From positions 310,001 through 374,000 of the forward strand of contig JADJQQ010000029.1 of assembly GCA_016712625.1 (NCBI GenBank): a stretch of DNA of 64,000 nt. The letters run 5' to 3'. This document shows positions 8,539 to 17,824 of this stretch, one piece after another (the stretch's first letter is position 1; every line of letters begins with the position of its first letter). This stretch comes from Candidatus Competibacteraceae bacterium. Its GTDB lineage: Bacteria; Pseudomonadota; Gammaproteobacteria; Competibacterales; Competibacteraceae. The notes under the pieces were generated by a model. The model had not been told where the DNA came from. It saw only the letters and a program-made list of their open reading frames with translations, and ran no database searches. A program made the translations under genes and the position numbers.

Positions 8539-9924
8539 ATGTTGCCGCAGACCGTTCCCGAATCCAATTATCTGATGCGGATGGCCGACGGGACCATCAA
8601 ACAGATCAATCCATTCACCGGAACGGAAGTATGGACTGTCCCCGGTCGCGGTAACCGCCCACTGGGGATTATGCCCCCAAGCCCCAAGCTGATCGATTCA
8701 AACCGAGCCGACGCCCATTGCGCTTTCTGCGCCCGGCAGTATCTGGATACGCCGCCGGAAAAAGCTCGATTGATTAAAGCCGACGATAAGTACACCACCC
8801 TGCGTCATGTGTTGGCTGATGAACTGTTTGACACCGTGGCTGAATTCCGCCGGTTGCCCAATTTGTTTGAAATCATCTCTTTCGATTATTGGCGAAAAAA
8901 CTTCGGCTACAAACTGCCGCCGATGATCGAACAGCACAAGCACCGATATCTCGCTTCCGAAACCGGACGCCAGCATGTCCTCAGAATGTCCGAACAACGC
9001 TTGAAAGCGGCTGGCTTCGATGAATCGGCCTGGGAACGGATGTCGGCCGGAGAGCGCTTGCAGTTTGCCGATGCTTTCTTCGGCGGCGGCCACGAATTGA
9101 TCGTCGCCCGGCGTCATTATGTCGACGGAGCTACGCATGATCATCAGCTTGCTTCCTCAGGCACCATGGCGCCGGAAGAACATTACCAGTATCTGCGCTT
9201 TACCATCGACGCCATGCGCGATATCTATCTCGATAATCGCTATGTACGTTACGTGGCTGTATTTCAAAATTGGCTGAAACCCGCCGGTGCGTCTTTCGAT
9301 CATCTTCACAAGCAGCTGGTCGCGATCGACGAACGCGGCACACAAAATGAGATGGAAATCGAGCGGGTTCGCGCCAACCCTAACCTCTATAACGAAGCTG
9401 CCGTCAACTTCGCGGCCTACCGTAATCTGGTGGTCGCCGAAAACGACCATGCGGTGGCTTATGCCGGTTTCGGCCATCTGTTCCCTACCTTGGAGATTTT
9501 TTCCAAGAGCGAACGCAGCCAGCCGTGGAATCATTCTCCGGAAGAGCTGCGCAACATGTCCGATCTGGTCCACGCTTGTCATGCCGCCACCGGCACCGAT
9601 ATCCCTTGTAACGAGGAGTGGTACTACAAGCCGCCCGATGTGGATGTGCCCATGCCCTGGCGGGTACTAATCAAGTGGCGGGTATCGACGCCCGCCGGCT
9701 TCGAGGGGGGCACCAAAATTTATGTCAACACCATTGATCCTGAAACGTTGCATAAACGAGTGACTCAGCGCTTGTCGCAACTTCGAGATCAAGGCCAGAT
9801 CGCGCCGATTAAGATCAATAAGGAATGTCCCTGCGTGCCAAACTGCCTTCGTTACAACCCAGCGGTGCGGCAACAACAATCGGCTCATCCCGAATTTCCG
9901 CCACTGTCCGGGGGTTTGACCTAG
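8539..9924 (+). CDS. DUF4921 family, GalT/HIT-like nucleotidyltransferase-fold protein
   Basis: The 461-residue protein matches the DUF4921 family, recognised by the N-terminal NPFTGTEVWTVPGRGNRPL block. It is related to galactose-1-phosphate uridylyltransferase: the H-x-H-x-Q active-site motif appears as DHLHKQLVAID, and HCAFC near residue 60 is a CxxC zinc-type element. Another cysteine cluster, CPCVPNC, lies at the C terminus. This suggests a nucleotide-sugar or dinucleotide transferase or hydrolase; the natural substrate is unknown. The ATG at 8539 is preferred over one 14 codons earlier because GAGG precedes it and the family usually begins near this point. It converges on the antiporter operon. 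Confidence 0.75.
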   Translation: MLPQTVPESNYLMRMADGTIKQINPFTGTEVWTVPGRGNRPLGIMPPSPKLIDSNRADAHCAFCARQYLDTPPEKARLIKADDKYTTLRHVLADELFDTVAEFRRLPNLFEIISFDYWRKNFGYKLPPMIEQHKHRYLASETGRQHVLRMSEQRLKAAGFDESAWERMSAGERLQFADAFFGGGHELIVARRHYVDGATHDHQLASSGTMAPEEHYQYLRFTIDAMRDIYLDNRYVRYVAVFQNWLKPAGASFDHLHKQLVAIDERGTQNEMEIERVRANPNLYNEAAVNFAAYRNLVVAENDHAVAYAGFGHLFPTLEIFSKSERSQPWNHSPEELRNMSDLVHACHAATGTDIPCNEEWYYKPPDVDVPMPWRVLIKWRVSTPAGFEGGTKIYVNTIDPETLHKRVTQRLSQLRDQGQIAPIKINKECPCVPNCLRYNPAVRQQQSAHPEFPPLSGGLT

Positions 9925-9936
9925 CGCTTTTTAGCG

Positions 9937-9962
9937 TCGGCCGCTGAGACCGCAGCGGCCGA
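9937..9962. terminator. Stem-loop between convergent genes
   Basis: TCGGCCGCTG (9937-9946) and CAGCGGCCGA (9953-9962) form a perfect GC-rich 10-bp stem with a 6-nt loop, just 12 bases after the GalT-like gene's stop. There is no T tract on either side, so it may act with Rho or as a transcript-end stabiliser rather than as a classic intrinsic terminator. Confidence 0.5.
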
Positions 9963-10193
9963 TAGTGGCGATACAAAGCTGATATAACCCGCCTTTTCCG
10001 AGTGAGCGCTCCCTGCTTGGCTCCTCGTTTTCCGACCGTCAAAATCCTGACAGTTTTTTACATAGAGCGCGACACAGCAAGGTATTGATGCCGCTAAGCA
10101 GCAGGGCGCCGCCTTACGGCCTGGATACGGGAATACTCTATTTTGGACGAGTGTGTTAATGCCCTAGGTCACAATTCGGGTTTGTTAAGAATT

Positions 10194-10505
10194 TTATCCC
10201 TGGCGACGCAACAGCGCGGCGCGCATCAGCAGCATGGTGGTGATTGGCGAGGTGATAAGCAGGCACACCGTTATCAGCACTTCGTGCAGCACCGGGCGCT
10301 GAGCTAGCGCGGAGAAAACCAGGATCGACGCCAGCAGCACGCAACCCGCGCCCAGCGTAGTGCCCATGGTCGGGGCGTGAAGGCGGGCGTAAAAGGCGTC
10401 GAACCGCAGCAGGCCAAGTGCGCCGATCAAGGTGATTAGCCCACCGCACACCAGCAACAAGGCGGCGGGCAGAGCTGCCCATAGCGGTACGGACGCGGCG
10501 TTCAT
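10194..10505 (-). CDS. mnhG: Cation/proton antiporter subunit G
   Basis: A 103-residue membrane protein of the MnhG/MrpG/PhaG family. It has three hydrophobic segments and the typical block GLLRFDAFYARLHAPTMGTTLGAGCVLLAS. It is the last subunit of the antiporter complex in the inner membrane. The ATG at 10505 overlaps the stop of the F-subunit gene in an ATGA arrangement, which fixes the start. A longer frame reaches 10787, but it is just the shadow of the F gene. Confidence 0.9.
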   Translation of the reverse strand: MNAASVPLWAALPAALLLVCGGLITLIGALGLLRFDAFYARLHAPTMGTTLGAGCVLLASILVFSALAQRPVLHEVLITVCLLITSPITTMLLMRAALLRRQG

Positions 10506-10783
10506 GGCTCGATCACCTCGCCCCGCAGTAGAAATTTCGCCATCGCGGTGGAGCTGACAAAACCGAACAGCGCCATCAGCAGAGCGATGTCGAAATAGAT
10601 CATCGACCTGAAATCGATGCCCAACGTCAGCACGGTGAGCATCCCGCTGAAGTACAAGGTATCGACCGCCAGCACACGATCTTGGGCGGTGGGGCCGCGC
10701 AGCAGGCGCAGCAGCGCACAACCCATGGCGAGGGTGAAACATAACAGGGCGAAATCGATGGCCCAGGGAAGGATGGCGTTCAT
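10502..10783 (-). CDS. mnhF: Cation/proton antiporter subunit F
   Basis: A 93-residue protein with three membrane segments, matching MnhF/PhaF. The block RGPTAQDRVLAVDTLYFSGM contains the conserved Asp-Arg of the family. It belongs to the hetero-oligomeric Mrp-type antiporter that exchanges Na+ or K+ for protons. It overlaps both neighbours by 4 bases (ATGA), so translation of E, F and G is coupled. Confidence 0.9.
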   Translation of the reverse strand: MNAILPWAIDFALLCFTLAMGCALLRLLRGPTAQDRVLAVDTLYFSGMLTVLTLGIDFRSMIYFDIALLMALFGFVSSTAMAKFLLRGEVIEP

Positions 10784-11268
10784 TCAAAAATCTCCATCAA
10801 TGGACGTTCGTAACGCTGCTTGATCGTGTGCACCCAGATCGCTTCATCTTGTAGATCAAGAACATGAAGGGTCAATACGTTGTGATCGGCATCATGGCCC
10901 GACCAGACGGTGCCAGGCGTGGCGGTGACGATCAGGCTCAATATCGCCAGACCGTGCGGATCGCGCAGTTCGAGCGGAATTTGTATGAAGGCGCTGTGTG
11001 GCGAGCGGTGAGACGTGCTCAGAATGAGGCGACCGACCGCCAGATTGGAACGGATGATGTCGAGGCCGACCTGAAAAAGGAGGCCGATGGCGAGATGCAG
11101 TCGCCGCGGCCTTGCTCGCAGCGGGCGCAATCGGGCCACGGCGAAGCTGATGAGGGCCGCGCACAACGCGCCGAGCGCGAGCTGGCCAACGCTGAGGCTA
11201 TCGTTGAGCAACAGCCACATCACCGTCAGAAAGACCCCTAGCACGGCCAATAGCGGTTGCTGTTTCAT
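10780..11268 (-). CDS. mnhE: Cation/proton antiporter subunit E
   Basis: A 162-residue MnhE/PhaE family protein with two N-terminal hydrophobic segments and a soluble C-terminal domain. Family landmarks are TATPGTVWSGHDADHNVLTLHVLD and a C-terminal Glu-rich end. The ATG at 11268 overlaps the D-subunit stop as ATGA, which is the basis for the start; the open frame runs further upstream only as a shadow of the D gene. Confidence 0.9.
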   Translation of the reverse strand: MKQQPLLAVLGVFLTVMWLLLNDSLSVGQLALGALCAALISFAVARLRPLRARPRRLHLAIGLLFQVGLDIIRSNLAVGRLILSTSHRSPHSAFIQIPLELRDPHGLAILSLIVTATPGTVWSGHDADHNVLTLHVLDLQDEAIWVHTIKQRYERPLMEIFE

Positions 11269-12884
11269 GGCGTTTCGACGCCGCCCGACGCCAATACCGA
11301 TTCGACATAGCCGCGTCCATCGTGCAGGGAGCGCGCGGCGACATTGAAATAAGACATCGCCGGTCCCGCGCCCATCGCCAGCGCGATGCATAACAGCATC
11401 AGCGCGGCGACCGGGCCGGCCTCCATCCACTGCAGGTTCGGCGTTTTCCGTGTGGAGTCCCAAAACACCCGAATGCCCAACCGCGACAGTGCGATCATAC
11501 CGGCTAGCCCGGATAGCAGCAGGACGGCGACGAACAGCCAAGACGGCAGCGCGTTGGCGGCGTCTGGCGCGGCGGCGATAGCGGCGGCCAGCAGCGCAAA
11601 CTTGGCGATGAAACCCGACAGCGGCGGCAAGCCGATCAGCAGCAGCGCGCAGACGATGAAGCTCAAGCCGAGAAAGGCCATGGCCATTGGGATAACGGCG
11701 CCGACCACCTCGTCCGGATGCGCTGGGTCTTCTGGGTCGCGCACACCGAAATACTCGAAGCTGACCGCCAGCAAGTCAGCGACCGCCGTGCGATCACGCT
11801 CCGCCAGCTCGATTACCAGAAAGAACGCACCGGTGCCCAGTACCGAATTGACCAGATAAAACAGGGCCGGGCCGGTCAGGGTTGTGCCGTTGAAACCGAA
11901 AGCGGCCAGCAAGGTGCCCGACGAGATAATGACCAAAAAACTGGCCAGCCGGTCGAGCCGCTGAGCGGCCAGCATCCCTAACGCGCCAGTGGCGATGGTG
12001 GCCAACCCGCAGTAGAACAACCATTGACCGCCGAACGGGGCGGGTGCGCCGCTGGCGTGCAGCAAGGTCTCAAACCGCAGCAAGGCGTAAACGCCGACCT
12101 TGGTCAGAATGGCGAACACCCCGGCGACAGGCGCGGCGGCGGCGCCATACGTGGCGGGCAGCCAAAAATTGAGGGGCCACGATCCGGCTTTGATCAGAAA
12201 CACGATGCCAAGTAACGCGGCTCCGCTGTCGAACAATGCCCGATCAGCGGGCGTGAGCGTGGCGACCCGCCGTGCCAGATCCGCCATGTTGAGGGTGCCA
12301 GTAACGCCGTAAATCAGCGCGGCGGCAATCAAAAACAGCAGCGAACCCACCAAATTAACAACGATGTAATGCAGTCCGGCCCGCACCCGCGCCAGCCCGG
12401 AACCATGCAACGCCAAGCCGTAGGACGCGGTCAGCATGATCTCGAAAAACACAAACAGGTTGAACAGGTCGCCAGTCAGGAAAGCGCCGTTCAGCCCCAG
12501 TAACAGGCATTGAAACAAGGGCAGATAATAGACGCCGGTCCGCGACCAGCGCGCCAGTGAGTACACCAGCGTCGCCAGTCCGAGCGTGGCGGTCAGCGCC
12601 AACAACAGGGTGGACAAACGATCCACCACCAGCACAATGCCAAATGGCGCGGCCCAGCCGCCCAGCGCATAAACGCCGATCTCGGCCGGCCACGGCGTGG
12701 GCAACCGCGCGTCGGCCATCGCGAACAAAATTCCCGCCACCGCCAGTTGGGCGAGCGTGGCCAATAGCGCCAGCGCCGCGCGTTGAGGGCGCCGCGCCTC
12801 ACCCCGCAACAGCAGCAACGTCGCCGCCGCTAGCAGCGGCAGCACGATGGGAAAAACCGGCAGATGCTGTTGCCAGCCACTCAT
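11265..12884 (-). CDS. mnhD: Cation/proton antiporter subunit D
   Basis: A 539-residue polytopic protein of the NuoN/MnhD proton-translocating family. The core proton-channel region includes the conserved Lys in FLIKAGSWPLNFWLPATYGAA and the preceding Glu in FVFFEIMLTASYGL. The length fits PhaD (about 520-560). Together with subunit A it forms the two proton/cation-conducting subunits. It overlaps C and E by 4 bases. Confidence 0.92.
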   Translation of the reverse strand: MSGWQQHLPVFPIVLPLLAAATLLLLRGEARRPQRAALALLATLAQLAVAGILFAMADARLPTPWPAEIGVYALGGWAAPFGIVLVVDRLSTLLLALTATLGLATLVYSLARWSRTGVYYLPLFQCLLLGLNGAFLTGDLFNLFVFFEIMLTASYGLALHGSGLARVRAGLHYIVVNLVGSLLFLIAAALIYGVTGTLNMADLARRVATLTPADRALFDSGAALLGIVFLIKAGSWPLNFWLPATYGAAAAPVAGVFAILTKVGVYALLRFETLLHASGAPAPFGGQWLFYCGLATIATGALGMLAAQRLDRLASFLVIISSGTLLAAFGFNGTTLTGPALFYLVNSVLGTGAFFLVIELAERDRTAVADLLAVSFEYFGVRDPEDPAHPDEVVGAVIPMAMAFLGLSFIVCALLLIGLPPLSGFIAKFALLAAAIAAAPDAANALPSWLFVAVLLLSGLAGMIALSRLGIRVFWDSTRKTPNLQWMEAGPVAALMLLCIALAMGAGPAMSYFNVAARSLHDGRGYVESVLASGGVETP

Positions 12885-13228
12885 GTCTGATCAGGCTCGC
12901 GGCCGTCCACATGATCGGTGCCGCTAAGGCCGCGCGCGGCCAGTAGCACCACCAAAAACAGCGCGGTGGTGGCGAAACCGATGACGATGGCGGTCAACAC
13001 CAGCGCTTGCGGCGCCGGATCGGCGTAAAGGGTTGGCTGGCTGCCTTGGAGTGGGTCGATGATCGGCGCCGCGCCGACCCGCAAGCGCCCCATGCCGAAG
13101 ATGAACAGATTGACCGCATAGGATAGCAGCGACAGGCCCATGATCACCTGAAAGGTGCGGGGGCGCAGCAGCAACCAGACTCCCGAACCGATCATTACGC
13201 CGATGGCCAAGGCAAACACGATTTCCAT
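12881..13228 (-). CDS. mnhC: Cation/proton antiporter subunit C
   Basis: A 115-residue protein with three membrane helices, related to NuoK. It carries GVWLLLRPRTFQVIMGLSLLSYAVNLFIF and the QALVLTAIVIGFATTALFL block typical of MnhC. Its ATG overlaps the stop of the AB gene by one base (TAATG), so it is the second gene of the operon. Confidence 0.92.
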   Translation of the reverse strand: MEIVFALAIGVMIGSGVWLLLRPRTFQVIMGLSLLSYAVNLFIFGMGRLRVGAAPIIDPLQGSQPTLYADPAPQALVLTAIVIGFATTALFLVVLLAARGLSGTDHVDGREPDQT

Positions 13229-16125
13229 TAACCACCTCGTTTTTTGGCAGGCGCCTTGTGATGGTGACTGTGCAGCGACTGGTGGGCAATGGCGACCAGT
13301 ATCAACACCGTCGCGCCCACCACCAGCATATAGACGCCGAGATCGAACAGCAGCACGCTCGACAAATGCAATTCACCGAGCAAGGGAATTTCACCGTGCC
13401 AGGCCAAAGCGCTCAGGAAAGGCCGTCCCGCCAACCAAGCTCCCACCCCGGCCAAGGCTGCCGCCAACAGGCCGAAAGCCATCCAGTAGATCGGGTGCAG
13501 GCGCAAGCGGGATTCCACCCACAGCGTGCCGCCGACCAGGTATTGCAGGATGATCGCGGTCGCCAGCACCAGCCCGCCGACGAAGCCACCGCCCGGCGCA
13601 TTGTGGCCGCGCAGCAAAAAGAACAGCGAGACCAGCATCGCCAGCGGCAACAACAACCGCACCAGTGCCGCCGGCAGCATCATGGGGCCCGCGGGTAGCT
13701 TGGCGGCCAGATTCGGTAGCCGGTGCTCATCAACCCCTTCGGCGGCGTTCTGCTCGCGCTGCTGGCGCGGCAGGGGTACGCTCTCCGGAGCTGGCCGGAA
13801 GCGGCGCAACAGCGCAAACACCGTCAAGGCGACGATGGCCAGCACCGCGATTTCGCCGAAGGTGTCAAAGCCGCGAAAATCAACCAAAATCACGTTGACC
13901 ACGTTCAGACCGCCGCCTTTGGGCAGCGCCTGTTCGAGAAAAAAGGGGGCAAGGCCATCGACGGCTGGCCGAGTCAAAATGGCATACGCCAGACCGGCCA
14001 GACCGAGGCCGCAAGCGACGGCGACCAGTGCATCGCGCCACCGTCGCAGACGGATATTAAGGGTTCTGGGTTGTCCGGCCTTGGGGCCGATCCGGCTCGG
14101 CAGCCAGCGCAACCCCAACAACAGCAGCACGGCGGTCACCACTTCGACCGCGAACTGGGTCAACGCCAGATCGGGCGCGGACAGCCAAACGAAGCTCAAG
14201 CTGGTAGCCAGCCCCGCGCCGCCCGCGCAAATCAGGGCAGCGAAGCGGTGGTGCTTGGCCTGCCCGGCGGCAGCCAGCGCGCAAGCGCCGCCGATCAGCC
14301 ATAGCAGTCCGAAGGCGGGATGGAGCGGCGTTGTTGCCCGGTCGCTCCAAACGCCGCCCGCCATCCACACCGGCCACAGACCACCCGCAAGCACGACCAA
14401 GAACACCACCAGCAATTGCGTCTGCAAGCGCGGCGAGGCTAGCCATTGCATCGCACGATCCGCTCCCGCGGCCAGCGCCGTTTGCAGCCAATCGAAGGCG
14501 CGTTTGCCATCGAAATGCTCCAGCAGCGGCACAGTGTCGGCGGTACGCCATAGCACCAGCCGATAGAGCACGACGCCACCGCTCAGCGCCGCCAAGCTCA
14601 TCAGCAGTGGCAAGTTGACGCCGTGCCAGATCGCTAGACTATAAACCGGGGCTTCGGGACCGAGAATGGCGTTCGTGGCTAGTCGCAGGTAATAGCCAAC
14701 GGTCAATTCCGGGAAGATGCCGACGACTAAGCAGACCAGTACTAGCAGCCCACTGGGTAATAGCATCCAACGGTTTGGATCATGAGGCGTGTGCGGCAAA
14801 TCATGCGCGGGCGGGCCGAAGAACACCTGATGGATGAAACGCAACGAATAGGCCACGCTGAAGAGTCCCGCCACGGTCGCCGCCAGCGGCAAGATGACTT
14901 GTTGCCAGCCAGGCCGGTCGAGAAACACGGTTTCGGCAAAGAACATCTCTTTCGAGAGAAAGCCGTTCAACAGTGGCACCCCCGCCATCGCGGCGGCGGC
15001 CACCATCGCCAGCGTTGCGGTGATCGGCATCGCGTGATGCAGGCCAGAGAGCCGTTGCAGGTCGCGGGTGCCAGTCTCGTGATCGACGATGCCGGTGGCC
15101 ATGAACAGCGAGGCTTTGAACGTGGCGTGGTTGTTGATGTGAAATACCGCCGCCACCAGCGCCAAGGGGCTGTTCATGCCGAGCAACAGGGTAATAAGAC
15201 CGAGGTGGCTGATGGTCGAGTAGGCCAACACCCCTTTCATGTCCTGCTGGAAGACCGCCAGGTAAGCGCCGATGGTCAGCGAGCACAAGCCAGCCCCGCC
15301 GATGATCCAGAACCAGGCGTCGGTGCCGGACAACACCGGCCACAACCGCGCTAGCAGGAACACCCCGGCCTTGACCATGGTGGCCGAATGTAGATAGGCT
15401 GACACCGGAGTGGGCGCGGCCATCGCGTGCGGCAACCAGAAGTGGAATGGGAACTGAGCGCTCTTGGTGAGCGCGCCAAAGGCGATCAAACCTAGAGCCG
15501 CCGGATACCAGGGATCATTCTTGATCCGTTCGCCCGCCGCCAATACCTTATCAAGATCGTAGCCGCCAGCCATATACCCCAACAGCAACATGCCGCCGAA
15601 CAGCGCCAGCCCGCCGGAACCGGTGACGATCAGGGCCATCCGCGCCCCGCGCCGGGCATCGGCCCGATGGTGCCAATAAGCAATCAGCATGAATGAGACC
15701 AGGCTGGTCATTTCCCAAAACAGCGCAATCTGGATCAGGTTGCCCGATAGCACTATGCCCAGCATCGACCCCATGAAAGCGAGAAAAAAGGAGAAGAAAC
15801 GCGGTGCCGGATCGGCCGGCGACAGGTAATAACGGGCATAGATCACCACCAGCCCGCCGATTCCTGACACCATTAGAGCGAATAGCCAGGCGAAGCCATC
15901 CATCCGCAAGGAAAATTCCAAGCCCAGCGCCGGTATCCAGGGAATCACCACGCGCACAATGCCGGTGTCGCCAGCGATATGAGGGTACAGGCTGGCGACG
16001 AGTAGGGCGGTCATCAGGGCAATCGCCCCGGCTAACCACGCTTCCCGATTGCGAGCGTCGGATGGCAGGAAGGCGGCGATCAGGCTGCCAATGAAGGGGA
16101 GCAGGATGATGAGAATTAAGCGCAT
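13228..16125 (-). CDS. Fused cation/proton antiporter subunit A+B
   Basis: A 965-residue membrane protein that joins MnhA and MnhB, as in PhaAB of rhizobia and pseudomonads. Residues 1 to about 750 are the MnhA/NuoL-like part, with FWEMTSLVSFMLI, ALTKSAQFPFHFWLPHAM (channel Lys) and FHINNHATFKASLFM. The rest carries the A-subunit C-terminal domain and then the MnhB domain, marked by LLRGHNAPGGGFVGGLVLA and the terminal LHLSSVLLFDLGVYMLVVGATVLI. The protein ends in a His/Lys-rich tail. It is the first gene of a complete A(B)CDEFG operon. Ion specificity (Na+ or K+) cannot be read from sequence. Confidence 0.92.
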   Translation of the reverse strand: MRLILIILLPFIGSLIAAFLPSDARNREAWLAGAIALMTALLVASLYPHIAGDTGIVRVVIPWIPALGLEFSLRMDGFAWLFALMVSGIGGLVVIYARYYLSPADPAPRFFSFFLAFMGSMLGIVLSGNLIQIALFWEMTSLVSFMLIAYWHHRADARRGARMALIVTGSGGLALFGGMLLLGYMAGGYDLDKVLAAGERIKNDPWYPAALGLIAFGALTKSAQFPFHFWLPHAMAAPTPVSAYLHSATMVKAGVFLLARLWPVLSGTDAWFWIIGGAGLCSLTIGAYLAVFQQDMKGVLAYSTISHLGLITLLLGMNSPLALVAAVFHINNHATFKASLFMATGIVDHETGTRDLQRLSGLHHAMPITATLAMVAAAAMAGVPLLNGFLSKEMFFAETVFLDRPGWQQVILPLAATVAGLFSVAYSLRFIHQVFFGPPAHDLPHTPHDPNRWMLLPSGLLVLVCLVVGIFPELTVGYYLRLATNAILGPEAPVYSLAIWHGVNLPLLMSLAALSGGVVLYRLVLWRTADTVPLLEHFDGKRAFDWLQTALAAGADRAMQWLASPRLQTQLLVVFLVVLAGGLWPVWMAGGVWSDRATTPLHPAFGLLWLIGGACALAAAGQAKHHRFAALICAGGAGLATSLSFVWLSAPDLALTQFAVEVVTAVLLLLGLRWLPSRIGPKAGQPRTLNIRLRRWRDALVAVACGLGLAGLAYAILTRPAVDGLAPFFLEQALPKGGGLNVVNVILVDFRGFDTFGEIAVLAIVALTVFALLRRFRPAPESVPLPRQQREQNAAEGVDEHRLPNLAAKLPAGPMMLPAALVRLLLPLAMLVSLFFLLRGHNAPGGGFVGGLVLATAIILQYLVGGTLWVESRLRLHPIYWMAFGLLAAALAGVGAWLAGRPFLSALAWHGEIPLLGELHLSSVLLFDLGVYMLVVGATVLILVAIAHQSLHSHHHKAPAKKRGG

Positions 16126-16784
16126 GATGACCCAATTCTACTGACGACCCACACTTATTGCTCAACCCTTGGTATTGAATGTGAGGGATGGGCGATCAAA
16201 AATTTTCAAATCAACGCCAGTTCAGTTTATTTTTCATCAAAAATCAATTTTTTAAATTCATTTTGACAAAAATTCAGTGAGGGTTTGTGGAGCTGGTGGG
16301 TATAGGCGATCAAAGCGGCCAAACCATTCACCATGGCGTTGACGAGGCGGCGGTGCCGGATATGCGCGACTTGCTGGATATCTGTGAGCTGATCGTTGAG
16401 GGGCTTCGCCGCAACAGAGTCAATCGTGGCCCCTTGCGATCCATGCGCGCTTCAATGCTCGAAGACCATTTGCACCGCCCATTCCCGTATTTCCAGCGAA
16501 AACTTCGTCGCCCCATGGCTCCATCTTCTCAAGCGTTGGAGCCTCCGTAAAACCCAGGACGCTTCAGTGACCGGTGGGCCGGGTTATCCTTACTGTTTCA
16601 GCTGAGTAGCGAATGGAATTACTTGATGGCAAGCAAGATGCGCGGTCAGGTGATTAAAGTTATTGCGGGAGTGGCGCTTGATGCGCCGAAGCGACGTCTG
16701 ACGGTATTGGTTTCGGTCTATCAACCCTTAGTGGTAAAGCGTCGCTCGCCGCTAATCATTGCATCAAGTCTCGCGGGAATAGGG
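16126..16784. other. Intergenic region with insertion-sequence remnants
   Basis: The region upstream of the antiporter operon is AT-rich (16190-16290) and should carry its promoter. The part from about 16400 to 16510 contains a decayed IS3-type orfA read on the minus strand. The rest, up to the response-regulator stop at 16785, has only short unconvincing frames. Confidence 0.6.
16402..16508 (-). pseudogene. IS3-family transposase OrfA fragment
   Basis: Read on the minus strand from 16508, the sequence gives TKFSLEIREWAVQMVFEH, then an in-frame stop, then SAHGSQGATIDSVAAKP. This matches the start of IS3-family OrfA proteins (typically R-x-F-S-P-E-x-R-E-R-A-V-R-M-V, then Q-W-A-A-I-x-S-I-A-x-K-I). 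Only about 35 codons are left, with no OrfB, so it is a dead remnant. It lies between the antiporter operon and the AT-rich two-component module. Confidence 0.65.
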
Positions 16785-17813
16785 CTAGAAACCCATTTTC
16801 AGTCGTAGCGACTTCAGCCGGCCCACTAGCTTGCTGACCAGCGAAGGATTCTGGATCTCTTTGAGTTCTTCCACCTGGTGCCGTTTGAGGAGTTCGGGTT
16901 TGTGCAAGTTGGTTCCGTGTCGAGCTAACGCCGAGCGGGTATAAAGACCTAATTGATTCTTTTGGATCGGCTTATAACTATAACGATAAATTTGTCCTTG
17001 ATTGATCAAACTGATCATCGTGTCCGCGCTATGATACTTGGTCAGAATAATCGTGATAATGAACGGATAGTTTTGCTTTAGAATTTTGACGAATTCCGTC
17101 GCATCCTCATTGGCGACTTGCGTTTCGGAGATAATGACCGAAATTTGATGGTTGCTTAACAACTCGATGGCTTCGTTGATCGTTCTTGCGTTATAAATTG
17201 GGACTGAATCGTTTAAAATTTCCTGCAGCGTTACGGCGATTCCTTCTTCATCATCGACCACCAGGATGCCGGCCCCGCTAGTTTCTTCTTGCACAGATGC
17301 GGCATCCACCGGGCCCATCATGGGCGGCTTTCGCTGCTGATTTTCTAGGCTTGCTGGAATCGCGCTTGCACTAGCAATAGGATCGGTATCTGATGCTTCA
17401 TTAGTGAATTTTTCAACCGCTTGTTCAGTTTCAATTGCGACTTTAACCGCAAAATCGACGATGAAACGGATCTCCTGGTTGTTCCAGGGCTTATTAATAA
17501 ATCGGAAAACTTCCCCTTCATTGATAGAATCGATGATCGATTGTAAATCGGAATAACCAGTTAACAGCAACCGCATCGTTCCTGGTGATATTTTTTTCGC
17601 CTCGCGCAACAGCTCCGCCCCCAGCATCTTTGGCATGCGCTGATCGCTGATAAGCACGCGAATGGCAGGTTCCTTGCGTAAAATCTCCAGCGCTTCTTCT
17701 CCGCTGGTTGCGATCAGTATTTCATATTTAGAGCGAAGTAGCGCCCGCAAGGAAATCAAAATATTTATTTCGTCATCCACGCATAAAACTTTCTCTTTTT
17801 TATCCATTAACAT
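16785..17813 (-). CDS. Response regulator with two receiver domains, the second degenerate
   Basis: The 342-residue protein has two receiver domains and no recognisable output domain. REC1 (about 7-125) is intact: Asp13/Asp14, phospho-acceptor Asp57 in LISDQRMP, Thr in LLTGY and Lys108 in FINKPW. A linker of about 55 residues follows. REC2 (about 182-300) keeps Asp187/Asp188 and Lys281 but has Glu230 in place of the phospho-acceptor (ISETQV). About 40 basic helical residues end the protein. It lies 11 bases after the kinase gene and is its likely partner. Without a DNA-binding domain it presumably acts by protein contact. Codon use is AT-rich compared with the antiporter operon. Confidence 0.85.
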   Translation of the reverse strand: MLMDKKEKVLCVDDEINILISLRALLRSKYEILIATSGEEALEILRKEPAIRVLISDQRMPKMLGAELLREAKKISPGTMRLLLTGYSDLQSIIDSINEGEVFRFINKPWNNQEIRFIVDFAVKVAIETEQAVEKFTNEASDTDPIASASAIPASLENQQRKPPMMGPVDAASVQEETSGAGILVVDDEEGIAVTLQEILNDSVPIYNARTINEAIELLSNHQISVIISETQVANEDATEFVKILKQNYPFIITIILTKYHSADTMISLINQGQIYRYSYKPIQKNQLGLYTRSALARHGTNLHKPELLKRHQVEELKEIQNPSLVSKLVGRLKSLRLKMGF

Positions 17814-17824
17814 AATTCTCCAAG

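Noticed and set aside
10036..10060. Possible intrinsic terminator before a T6 run downstream of the antiporter operon
   Set aside because: The only stem (GTCA/TGAC) is 4 bp, too weak to support a call.
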